This document shows positions 1 through 5,240 of a DNA stretch of 5,240 bases, piece after piece. A model generated the notes under the pieces. That model ran no database searches. It was not told the origin of the DNA and saw only the letters and a list, made by a program, of their open reading frames with translations. A program made the translations under genes and the position numbers. The stretch's first letter is position 1; each line of letters starts with the position of its first letter. Location of the stretch: assembly GCA_023140455.1 (NCBI GenBank), contig JAGLLQ010000347.1, positions 1 to 5,240 on the forward strand, read 5' to 3'. This DNA comes from Desulfobacteraceae bacterium. Its GTDB lineage: Bacteria; Desulfobacterota; Desulfobacteria; Desulfobacterales; Desulfobacteraceae.

Positions 1-697
1 TCTGAAATGCCATACCAATATTTTCAGCATAACACTCAAGATATTTAAGTTGATCTGGATTTGCGCCAGCTGCTACTGCACCGGATTCAACACTTGCCTT
101 TATCATCTTACCGGTTTTCAAACCATGCATTTTTAGTAAATAATCGAAAGGATTAATCGATTCATTAAAATCATTTGCCTGCATATCAAGCATTTGCCCT
201 TCAATCATTCCATTAGTTCCGGCAGCATCGGAAATAATAGAGATTAATCTTATCAGAATATCATTACTAAGAGTTTTTAACGAGGGTAAATTTGAATTTG
301 AAAGAATATAAAAAGCATGGGTTAAAAGGGCGTCTCCAGCTAAAATAGCCGTAGATTCAGAAAACTTTTTGTGTAATGTAGGCTTTCCCCTGCGTAGATC
401 ATCATCATCCATGGCAGGTAAATCATCATGTATTAAAGAATATGTATGTATCATTTCAATGGCACAAGCCGGAATAATGACATCATCAGACTTATCATCA
501 GAATTTTTAATACATTCTGATGAAGCGATACATAAAATTGGTCTTAAGCGCTTTCCATTTGCCATGAGTGAATACTCCATGGCAGAAATCAGGTCACGTT
601 TTTTATCATATAAAGATAGAATCTTTAAAAGAGCATCATTTATAAAGTCTCTTTTTACTTTTAAATAAATTTCTAAATCAAATTCCATATTTGTCAT
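1..697 (-). CDS. ispA: Farnesyl diphosphate synthase (type-II polyprenyl synthetase), 3' end beyond the window
   Basis: Cytoplasmic prenyltransferase that condenses IPP with DMAPP and then GPP to give farnesyl diphosphate, the precursor of undecaprenyl phosphate, quinone side chains and other isoprenoids. I translated 232 residues; the reading frame is open to the left edge. GKRLRP (residues 48-53) binds diphosphate. The first aspartate-rich motif is LIHDDLPAMDDDDLRRG (88-104), a DDx4D form (D91, D92, D97) with Tyr86 five residues before it, as in bacterial short-chain (C15) enzymes. HGLKTGKMIKAS (191-202) is the conserved Lys-Thr motif. The window ends at the Ala-Phe-Gln that normally precedes the second DDxxD motif, so about 65 residues should be missing. 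The start is ATG 697; ATG 688 is an in-frame alternative, and an in-frame TAA lies just upstream. There is no clear Shine-Dalgarno, and the gap after the xseB stop is only 16 bases, so translational coupling is likely. Chain length (FPP rather than GGPP) is inferred from the motif. Confidence 0.95.
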   Translation of the reverse strand, partial: MTNMEFDLEIYLKVKRDFINDALLKILSLYDKKRDLISAMEYSLMANGKRLRPILCIASSECIKNSDDKSDDVIIPACAIEMIHTYSLIHDDLPAMDDDDLRRGKPTLHKKFSESTAILAGDALLTHAFYILSNSNLPSLKTLSNDILIRLISIISDAAGTNGMIEGQMLDMQANDFNESINPFDYLLKMHGLKTGKMIKASVESGAVAAGANPDQLKYLECYAENIGMAFQ

Positions 698-713
698 TTT
701 AATTAATTATTTT

Positions 714-950
714 TTACTTATTGTTAAAAGGTTCTTCTTTTATATTACCATTAGTGTCTTTAAGCAAAATTGAAATCTTTTTTTCTGTTTTATCAAGCAA
801 ATCGTTACAATACACGGAATGTTTTATTCCTAATTCAAACTTTTCAATTGCATCTTCAAGCGGAAGTTCACCTGATTCCAATTCTTTTACAATAGTTTCC
901 AGTTTTTCAATTGAATCTTCAAAACTGATTTTGTCGGCTTTTTTAGTCAT
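714..950 (-). CDS. xseB: Exodeoxyribonuclease VII small subunit
   Basis: Small helical subunit of exonuclease VII. Several copies assemble around each XseA large subunit to form the enzyme that degrades single-stranded DNA from both ends into oligonucleotides, in the cytoplasm. The 78-residue protein has the family's usual length and signature: SFEDSIEKLETIVKEL (9-24), the turn ESGELPLED (25-33), a second helix IEKFELGIKHSVYC (35-48), then LLDKTEKKISIL (51-62). The rest is a charged, probably disordered tail. The start at ATG 950 is supported by a strong AAGGAG ribosome binding site seven bases upstream, which lies inside the end of xseA. The first 8 bases (ATGACTAA) overlap the last codons and stop of xseA, a classic arrangement for coupled translation of two subunits. 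ispA follows 16 bases downstream. Confidence 0.96.
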   Translation of the reverse strand: MTKKADKISFEDSIEKLETIVKELESGELPLEDAIEKFELGIKHSVYCNDLLDKTEKKISILLKDTNGNIKEEPFNNK

Positions 951-2136
951 TTTTAGTCTCCTTTCTGGAGATAATACTTCCTTTAAAAAGAATAGTTTCT
1001 AAAAGGTCATTCTCATTTATTCTTGAAGAATCAATAATAATATCTTTTTCAGGATAAGTCCTGGTAATACTATATCCTCGTTGTAAAACTGCTATTGGAT
1101 TTAATGCTTCAAGCCTTTTCTGAATTCCTTCAATTTGAACTTTTTTTGTATTAATATAATATTTTAACATATTGCTTAAACGAACATTATGATCATCAAG
1201 TTTTAATCTCATATCATTGATTACTGATTGAGGATTCTTTAATCTTATTTTTAAAGATAAAAGCTGTTCCTTTAAAAATAAAGTATATTTTTGAATATTA
1301 TTAAAAAGATTAAAATTTAAATCATGTAGTTTATTCTTCAAATATAGTTTTTCTGGTAAGGATAGTTCAGCAGCAGCAGAAGGAGTAGGGGCGCGTAAAT
1401 CAGCTACAAAGTCGGCAATTGTAAAGTCAATTTCATGTCCAATCCCTGTAATAATTGGAATTTTGGAATCAAATAAAGCTTTTGCAACAATCTCTGTATT
1501 GAATGAAGAAAGATCTTCAAATGAACCTCCGCCTCTAGCAAGAATAATAAGATCAGAAGTATTAAGTTTATTAACAAGTTCAATAGCATGAACAATCTCT
1601 GTATCAGAGTGAGTCCCCTGTACCTGAACAGGAATAATCTCAAGGGGACAATTGATAAATCTTCTTTTAAAAACATTAAGAATATCTTGTAAGGCAGCAC
1701 CGGTTGGTGATGTGATAATACTAATTTTTGATGATAAAAATGGTATGGGTTTTTTAAATTTTTCATCAAACAAGCCCCGAGTCGATAATTTTTTTTTAAG
1801 TTTTTCAAAAGAAATTTGTAAAGAACCTATACCTTTAGTATCTATATGTTCAAAAATTAACTGATAAGTACCTTTAGGTTCATAAAGAGAAAGTCTTGCC
1901 ATTCCTGTGATTTGTAAACCATTTTCAAGCTCAAAGTTTAATTTTCTTTTCTGACCTGAAAAAATAACACAACTAATTACAGCTTTATCATCTTTTAATG
2001 AGAAGTATGAATGGTTTGAGATTGGTGTAAAACAATTTGAAATTTCACCGGTTATCCATATAAAAGGATATGTTTCCTCTAAAAGTAATTTAATTTCTTT
2101 AGTAAATTTTGAAACTGTAAAGATTGCAGATGTCAT
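943..2136 (-). CDS. xseA: Exodeoxyribonuclease VII large subunit
   Basis: Catalytic subunit of exonuclease VII, which processes single-stranded DNA ends during repair and removes toxic ssDNA. The 397-residue protein begins with an OB-fold ssDNA-binding domain (about 4-100): IFTVSKFTKEIK, then WITGEISN (27-34), then HSYFSLKDD (42-50). The catalytic domain (about 110-260) shows ITSPTGAALQDI (141-152), LARGGGSFEDL (199-209) and GHEIDFTIADFVADLRAP (233-250), with the conserved His, Asp and Arg residues. A coiled-coil arm (about 262-341) and the C-terminal NPIAVLQRGYSI (346-357) follow. At 397 residues it is shorter than E. coli XseA (456), mainly in the coiled-coil arm; shorter family members are known. 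The start at ATG 2136 is firm because an in-frame TAA lies 24 bases upstream and there is no other ATG, although no Shine-Dalgarno is visible. It is the first gene of the xseA-xseB-ispA operon, with a promoter candidate about 35-70 bases upstream. Confidence 0.97.
   Translation of the reverse strand: MTSAIFTVSKFTKEIKLLLEETYPFIWITGEISNCFTPISNHSYFSLKDDKAVISCVIFSGQKRKLNFELENGLQITGMARLSLYEPKGTYQLIFEHIDTKGIGSLQISFEKLKKKLSTRGLFDEKFKKPIPFLSSKISIITSPTGAALQDILNVFKRRFINCPLEIIPVQVQGTHSDTEIVHAIELVNKLNTSDLIILARGGGSFEDLSSFNTEIVAKALFDSKIPIITGIGHEIDFTIADFVADLRAPTPSAAAELSLPEKLYLKNKLHDLNFNLFNNIQKYTLFLKEQLLSLKIRLKNPQSVINDMRLKLDDHNVRLSNMLKYYINTKKVQIEGIQKRLEALNPIAVLQRGYSITRTYPEKDIIIDSSRINENDLLETILFKGSIISRKETKND
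958..963 (-). promoter_or_regulatory. Ribosome binding site of xseB
   Basis: AAGGAG on the minus strand, seven bases before ATG 950. It lies inside the last codons of xseA. It fixes the xseB start, and it contrasts with xseA and ispA, which lack a recognisable Shine-Dalgarno. Confidence 0.8.
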
Positions 2137-2178
2137 TTTAATATTTTTATTTATAATCTTTTAATTTAATTTGAAATA

Positions 2179-2207
2179 TTTATAAATCATAAGAAAACCA
2201 AAGGCAA
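2179..2207 (-). promoter_or_regulatory. Candidate sigma-70 promoter for xseA-xseB-ispA
   Basis: On the minus strand, TTGCCT (2207-2202, four of six matches to TTGACA) is followed after exactly 17 bases by TATAAA (2184-2179, five of six matches to TATAAT). Transcription would start near 2172, giving a leader of about 36 bases before ATG 2136. In DNA this AT-rich a match to the -10 box is easily found by chance, so the spacing and position carry most of the weight. Confidence 0.4.
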
Positions 2208-2244
2208 TAATTATCTTTTATTTGATCTATATAGACAACGTCCG

Positions 2245-2258
2245 ATAATATATATTAT
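2245..2258. repeat. Perfect 14-bp AT palindrome in the divergent promoter region
   Basis: ATAATATATATTAT reads identically on both strands. It lies between the xseA promoter candidate and the BI-1 promoter candidates, a position where an operator for a dimeric regulator could sit. Its pure A/T content means chance is a real alternative. No regulator gene is present in the window to support a specific binding partner. Confidence 0.35.
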
Positions 2259-2267
2259 GTAAACTTT

Positions 2268-2295
2268 TTGACCAAATTCATATCTATGATAATTT
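2268..2295 (+). promoter_or_regulatory. Candidate distal promoter for the BI-1 gene
   Basis: TTGACC (2268-2273, five of six matches to the -35 consensus) and TAATTT (2290-2295) are separated by 16 bases. A TG one base before the -10 gives an extended -10 (TGATAATTT). Transcription from here would give a leader of about 95 bases. It is weaker at the -10 than the proximal candidate. Confidence 0.25.
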
Positions 2296-2321
2296 ATTAA
2301 AGTAAAACATATTAACGACTC

Positions 2322-2349
2322 TTGAAACATCCCTATTCTGTGTTATATT
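2322..2349 (+). promoter_or_regulatory. Candidate proximal promoter for the BI-1 gene
   Basis: TTGAAA (2322-2327, five of six matches) and TATATT (2344-2349, five of six) are separated by 16 bases, with TG one base before the -10 (TGTTATATT, an extended -10). The predicted start near 2356 leaves a leader of about 40 bases before the ribosome binding site and ATG. This is the best promoter match in the window. The -35 region with its preceding C reads CTTGAAA, which also matches the -35 of E. coli heat-shock promoters, but no matching heat-shock -10 is found. Confidence 0.45.
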
Positions 2350-2380
2350 TAATTAAATTCATTTAAAAATAATAAATAAC

Positions 2381-2386
2381 AAGGAG
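2381..2386 (+). promoter_or_regulatory. Ribosome binding site of the BI-1 gene
   Basis: AAGGAG, nine bases before ATG 2396. It is a strong, well-placed Shine-Dalgarno that fixes the start of the membrane protein. Confidence 0.85.
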
Positions 2387-2395
2387 AAAATAATA

Positions 2396-3106
2396 ATGAA
2401 TGCACAATCCTCTATTGCTTCACAAGCAAGCTCTGTCAGCAGAGTCAATTCGTTTTTAAGAAGTGTATATAACTGGATGACAATTGGACTTGCTTTAACA
2501 GGGATTACTGCTTTTTATGTTGCTAACAACCCAACTCTTTTAAATATAATTTATGGCAACTTTATAGTTCAAATCCTATTATTTGTTGGGGTATTTGGGC
2601 TTGTGTTTTTTCTATCATCAAGAATTCAAAAGCTTAGTGCATCGACTGCCACAACACTTTTTGTTGTTTACGCTGTTTTAATGGGAGCCATGCTTTCTTT
2701 TGTTTTTATTGCATATACTGCTAGTTCAATTGTTTCAACCTTTTTTATTTGCGCTTTAACTTTTGGAAGTTTCAGTATTTACGGAATGGTCACTAAGCGT
2801 GACCTTACATCTCTTGGCAGCTTTATGTTTATTGGGCTTATTGGCATAATTATAGCCTCAATAGTTAATATATTTATTGGCAGCTCTGCTTTAGAAATGA
2901 TTATTTCATATATTGGAGTTATTGTTTTTGTAGGCCTTACAGCTTATGACACCCAAAAGTTAAAAGAAATGGCATTAACTATGCCAGGAAATGCAAGCGG
3001 ATCGATGATCAGAAAAGCTACTATCATGGGAGCATTAACACTTTATCTTGATTTTATTAATCTGTTCTTAATGCTTCTTAGAATACTCGGTGTTTCAAGA
3101 GATTAA
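2396..3106 (+). CDS. Bax inhibitor-1/YccA family inner-membrane protein (YbhL-like)
   Basis: Seven-helix integral membrane protein of the BI-1/TMBIM family (Pfam PF01027). Bacterial members include E. coli YbhL and YccA and Bacillus YetJ, which is a pH-sensitive calcium leak; YccA is known to restrain the FtsH protease. The 236-residue length is typical. After a polar Ser/Gln-rich N-terminus (1-22), hydrophobic helices fall at about 26-43, 57-74, 86-107, 111-130, 139-162, 165-183 and 208-231. Family signatures are YGMVTKRDLTSLGSF (129-143), GLTAYDTQKLK (180-190) and LTLYLDFINLFLMLLRI (214-230). Asp185 and Asp219 appear to match the paired aspartates that gate YetJ; this is by motif and not by alignment. 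The start is fixed by the AAGGAG site. The gene stands alone, divergent from xseA and convergent with glmM, with its own promoter candidates and terminator. Substrate and physiological role here are unknown; YbhL is the closer match by sequence feel, rather than YccA. Confidence 0.93.
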   Translation: MNAQSSIASQASSVSRVNSFLRSVYNWMTIGLALTGITAFYVANNPTLLNIIYGNFIVQILLFVGVFGLVFFLSSRIQKLSASTATTLFVVYAVLMGAMLSFVFIAYTASSIVSTFFICALTFGSFSIYGMVTKRDLTSLGSFMFIGLIGIIIASIVNIFIGSSALEMIISYIGVIVFVGLTAYDTQKLKEMALTMPGNASGSMIRKATIMGALTLYLDFINLFLMLLRILGVSRD

Positions 3107-3116
3107 TTTATTACAT

Positions 3117-3170
3117 AAGATTGGGAAGTGAAAAAAATATTACTTCTACACTTCCCATCTTAATTTTTCT
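3117..3170 (+). terminator. Rho-independent terminator after the BI-1 gene
   Basis: An inverted repeat pairs 3117-3130 with 3149-3161 (13 base pairs with one bulged T; core GGGAAGTG/CACTTCCC) around an 18-base A/T-rich loop. It is followed by AATTTTTCTTTA, giving a U-rich tail on the plus strand. It lies ten bases after the BI-1 stop and just before the convergent glmM stop. On the minus strand the hairpin is followed by ATGTAATAAATT with no real U-run, so it may also stop glmM transcription, but less convincingly. Confidence 0.75.
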
Positions 3171-4514
3171 TTATATATAAGTCTTAATCACTTCACAAAT
3201 TTGTTCACAATAGTCTTCAGTGGTCTTCTTATCTGGTCCTTCAATCATAACTCTTAATAATGGCTGTGTTCCGGAATACCTTATTAAAACCCTGCCATTA
3301 GATCCAAGCTCTGTTTCAATTTGTTTTATTTTTTTTGAAATTTCTTTTACTTTCATGAAATCAGGTTTTAATTGATCAACTTCTACATTCATTAAAACCT
3401 GAGGATATACTTTCATAACTTGAGCAAGTTCTGAAAGTGATTTGTCTGTTACTGCCATAACTTCAATTAATCTCAAGGCACTTAAAATTCCATCACCGGT
3501 TGTATGATATTTTGAAAAAATTAAATGGCCTGAATCTTCTCCACCTATTACGGCATTATTTTTTTTCATCTCTGCTATGACATTCGCATCACCAACATCC
3601 GTGATTATATGTTTAATCTCAGAATCTTTTAAAAATTGAATCAATCCGACATTGCTCATTACTGTGCTTACAACTGTATTATTTGTAAGAGCGCCCTGCT
3701 CTTTTAAATATTTCGAACATATTGCAAGAATTTTATCTCCTTTAACCTGATTTCCTTTTTCATCAACAGCTATCAGTCTGTCAGCATCTCCATCAAAACC
3801 AAGACCAATATCAAATCCTTGTTTAATTATTTCTTTTGATAAAGCCTCAGTGTGTTGAGAGCCACACAGCTCATTAATATTTTCACCATCTGGTTTGTTA
3901 AATATAAATTTAGTTTCAAAATTTTTATTTGAAAAAACCAGAGGGGCTGTTTTAAATGCAGCACCATTGGAACAATCAATCACTACTCTAATTCTTTTTT
4001 TAATTAAATTAAAATCAATGGTGGATTGTAAAAAATCCGCATACTGTTCTTTGGAATTCTTAATTATTGAAATCTCACCTATATCATCAGTCCCCGTGAA
4101 CTTATTATTATTATGAATAAAATTTTCTATAAAATTCTGAGCCTGCTCATCAAGTTTCTCACCCTGCCCGTTAAAAACTTTGATTCCATTATCCTGGTAT
4201 GGATTATGTGATGCCGAAATAACAATCCCCGCACCGACATCTACAAGTTTTGTTGCCAAATATGCAACGCCGGGAGTAGGAATTATTCCTGCGATCATAC
4301 CATTAATACCAGTTGAAACAATACCTGATAAAAGAGCGGCTTCCAGCATATCACCCGATTTTCGAGTATCTTTACCAATTATGATTGATTTGTATCCCTC
4401 TTTTTTTACAAGAAGTCCTACAGCTCTACCTAATTTTAAAGCAATTTCACAGGATATTGGGTATTTATTTGCAACGCCTCTGATACCATCAGTGCCAAAA
4501 AGTTTTTTATTCAT
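3171..4514 (-). CDS. glmM: Phosphoglucosamine mutase
   Basis: Converts glucosamine-6-phosphate to glucosamine-1-phosphate, the committed step towards UDP-GlcNAc for peptidoglycan and lipopolysaccharide, in the cytoplasm. The 447-residue length is normal for the family (E. coli 445). The N-terminus KLFGTDGIRG (4-13) is diagnostic. The active-site loop is GIVISASHNPYQDNG (96-110), with the phosphorylated serine at Ser102. The magnesium loop is GFDGDADR (239-246; Asp241, Asp243, Asp245). The sugar-binding loop is GGEDSGH (324-330), and the phosphate-binding loop is RYSGTQPLLRVM (412-423). Two positions differ from the usual family pattern: Ala310 in VGDANV, where most GlmM have VGDR, and Gln417 in SGTQP, where most have SGTEP. 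The start at ATG 4514 is fixed by the MNKKLFGTDGIRG N-terminus. The gene lies 11 bases after the stop of the GlmU-like gene, whose TAG overlaps a weak AGG ribosome binding site, so the two are probably co-translated. Confidence 0.97.
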   Translation of the reverse strand: MNKKLFGTDGIRGVANKYPISCEIALKLGRAVGLLVKKEGYKSIIIGKDTRKSGDMLEAALLSGIVSTGINGMIAGIIPTPGVAYLATKLVDVGAGIVISASHNPYQDNGIKVFNGQGEKLDEQAQNFIENFIHNNNKFTGTDDIGEISIIKNSKEQYADFLQSTIDFNLIKKRIRVVIDCSNGAAFKTAPLVFSNKNFETKFIFNKPDGENINELCGSQHTEALSKEIIKQGFDIGLGFDGDADRLIAVDEKGNQVKGDKILAICSKYLKEQGALTNNTVVSTVMSNVGLIQFLKDSEIKHIITDVGDANVIAEMKKNNAVIGGEDSGHLIFSKYHTTGDGILSALRLIEVMAVTDKSLSELAQVMKVYPQVLMNVEVDQLKPDFMKVKEISKKIKQIETELGSNGRVLIRYSGTQPLLRVMIEGPDKKTTEDYCEQICEVIKTYI

Positions 4515-4524
4515 AAAAATCTAA

Positions 4525-4527
4525 CCT
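4525..4527 (-). promoter_or_regulatory. Weak ribosome binding site of glmM, overlapping the upstream stop codon
   Basis: On the minus strand the sequence reads ATAGGTTAG, with AGG ten bases before ATG 4514. The upstream gene's TAG stop supplies the A and first G of the AGG. A terminating ribosome would therefore cover the glmM initiation region, which favours translational coupling. Confidence 0.45.
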
Positions 4528-5240
4528 ATAATTTTATCTTTTCAAAAATTTTGTATTCAATACTATAAAGCCATCTGCTGAGTTTTAAAGCAACAGATGA
4601 ATCTAGAGTCTTTATATATTCAATGTAATCATTTTTATTTCCAGCCAATTCAGGCATGGAATCTGTAAAATCTGCGGTTTTTTGTTTCGTTAAAAAATTT
4701 TTATATTCTGGGAAGTTCTTAATAAGATGTTTTTGTTTTTCAGAATCGTTCTTTTTAAGTTTATTAATAAAGTCTTCTAACCTGATAATTCTTTCGTTTA
4801 TTGCTATTTCTAATGTTAAGATCATACCTGAATGGAGTTGTTCTGAAAAATAATCAGTAACAAATAGCGATCTTATTTCCCTGTACCAGTTTAATAAAGA
4901 GATTAAAGAGGAAATATATCCGATATTATTATTATAAATCCTTGGAACATTGTTATAAACATTTGCTCCTCTTGCAATTGAAGCTTCTTTTAGGGAACCT
5001 CCAAGTATCAATCTATTAGTTTTTATTTCATCTTTTCTAATTACGCTTCCTGCAACAGTGAGGCAGCCAAAGCCTATTTTACTGGGGCCTACAAGACCGC
5101 CCTGCCCTCCAAGAAAAATTGGATTTTGATTTAACAAAACTCCCTGATAAACATTCCCCATCATAGAAGGTGTAGCTTTATCCTGATTTGGAGTGTAATT
5201 AAAATGAATATAGGAACTGCCTACTTCGCTGTGATTTTTT
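4526..5240 (-). CDS. GlmU-like left-handed beta-helix protein with helical C-terminal domain, 5' end beyond the window
   Basis: The frame is open to the right edge; 237 residues are visible (numbered from the edge) and the N-terminus is missing. An ATG exists at 5164, but conserved-looking sequence continues before it (NHSEVGSSYIHFNYTPN, residues 2-18), so 5164 is not the start. Residues 1 to about 95 show the Gly/Val/Ile periodicity of hexapeptide repeats: PIFLGGQGGLVGPSKIG, then GCLTVAGSVIRKD. This resembles the E. coli GlmU acetyltransferase end (TITCNYDG, then [21 protein letters not shown]). I infer a role in acetylating, and with a missing N-terminal domain perhaps uridylylating, glucosamine-1-phosphate. 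The adjacent downstream glmM, which supplies that substrate, supports this. After the helix, residues 100-237 form a mostly alpha-helical tail beginning VPRIYNNNIGYISSLISL and ending in a lysine-rich stretch. Standard GlmU lacks such a tail. The family is often annotated as UDP-GlcNAc pyrophosphorylase in sulfate reducers. Whether the catalytic uridylyltransferase domain is present cannot be seen here. Confidence 0.75.
   Translation of the reverse strand, partial: KNHSEVGSSYIHFNYTPNQDKATPSMMGNVYQGVLLNQNPIFLGGQGGLVGPSKIGFGCLTVAGSVIRKDEIKTNRLILGGSLKEASIARGANVYNNVPRIYNNNIGYISSLISLLNWYREIRSLFVTDYFSEQLHSGMILTLEIAINERIIRLEDFINKLKKNDSEKQKHLIKNFPEYKNFLTKQKTADFTDSMPELAGNKNDYIEYIKTLDSSVALKLSRWLYSIEYKIFEKIKL

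Larger units (their letters stand above)
2137..2395. other. Divergent intergenic region between xseA and the BI-1 gene
   Basis: This 259-base, very AT-rich, non-coding stretch separates two divergently transcribed units. I see no small gene in it with both a start and a ribosome binding site. It holds one promoter candidate for xseA (minus), two for the BI-1 gene (plus) and a perfect AT palindrome, each listed separately. A third plus-strand candidate, TTGATC (2222-2227) with GATAAT (2244-2249) and a 16-base spacer, is weaker and would give a leader of about 140 bases. No riboswitch-like or long hairpin structure is obvious by eye. Confidence 0.8.

Noticed and set aside
369..668. A 99-codon plus-strand open frame opposite ispA
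   Set aside because: It is antisense to well-conserved ispA motifs, has no ribosome binding site, and its product looks like reverse-strand noise.
721..1002. A plus-strand open frame opposite xseB and the end of xseA
   Set aside because: It lies antisense to two confidently identified genes, and its serine-rich composition is typical of reverse translation of Glu/Lys-rich helices.
1404..1808. A 134-codon open frame on the minus strand inside xseA
   Set aside because: It is an out-of-frame shadow of xseA, begins at a TTG with no ribosome binding site, and its leucine-rich product resembles nothing known. It matters only as the landing frame for slippage at the A9 run.
2321..2337. A complete sigma-32 heat-shock promoter
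   Set aside because: CTTGAAA is present but CCCTAT follows after only three bases, far too close to be its -10. Only the -35 resemblance is kept, as a weak observation.
4180..4524. A 114-codon plus-strand open frame opposite the 5' part of glmM
   Set aside because: It is exactly antisense to the GlmM active-site loop and N-terminus, with no supporting start signal or recognisable product. The same holds for the shorter plus-strand frames at 1652-1864, 3895-4116 and 4656-4853.
5162..5164. ATG at 5164 as the true start of the GlmU-like gene
   Set aside because: The frame stays open to the window edge, and the 25 residues before it look conserved (beta-helix-like, including an NYTPN segment). 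No ribosome binding site precedes 5164. The gene is 5'-truncated by the window.
1..5240. CRISPR arrays, insertion sequences, tRNA or rRNA genes, defence genes
   Set aside because: I saw no regularly spaced repeats, transposase motifs, terminal inverted repeats or tRNA-like cloverleaf. All long gene-sized stretches are explained by housekeeping genes.

Overview
The window looks like ordinary core chromosome from an AT-rich Gram-negative bacterium (roughly one-third G+C by eye). The gene content (exodeoxyribonuclease VII, type-II farnesyl diphosphate synthase, a BI-1/YccA membrane protein, GlmM, and a GlmU-like left-handed beta-helix protein with a helical tail) best fits a sulfate-reducer-type deltaproteobacterium (Desulfobacterota). 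That placement is an inference from family resemblance and not from a marker gene. I see no mobile element, CRISPR array, tRNA, rRNA or phage gene.

Layout. Positions 1-2136 (minus strand) hold a compact operon transcribed right to left: xseA, xseB, then ispA, which runs off the left edge. xseA and xseB overlap by 8 bases, and xseB and ispA are 16 bases apart. Positions 2137-2395 are a 259-base divergent intergenic region with plausible sigma-70-type promoters facing both ways and a perfect 14-bp AT palindrome. Positions 2396-3106 (plus strand) hold a lone seven-helix BI-1 family gene with a strong ribosome binding site. A hairpin terminator follows at 3117-3170. Positions 3171-5240 (minus strand) hold glmM, preceded 11 bases upstream by a GlmU-like gene whose 5' end lies beyond the right edge. 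glmM and the BI-1 gene are convergent.

How the genes work together. XseA and XseB are the two subunits of exonuclease VII, and IspA makes the C15 isoprenoid precursor. Linkage of xseAB to ispA is common in bacteria. The right-hand pair belongs to UDP-GlcNAc synthesis: GlmM makes glucosamine-1-phosphate, and a GlmU-type enzyme would acetylate and uridylylate it, feeding peptidoglycan and lipopolysaccharide. The BI-1 protein is probably an independent inner-membrane ion-leak or stress factor.

I did not find an undescribed multi-gene system. The points most worth a second look are the non-canonical GlmU-like protein with its C-terminal helical extension next to glmM, two motif departures in GlmM, and the regulatory content of the divergent intergenic region.
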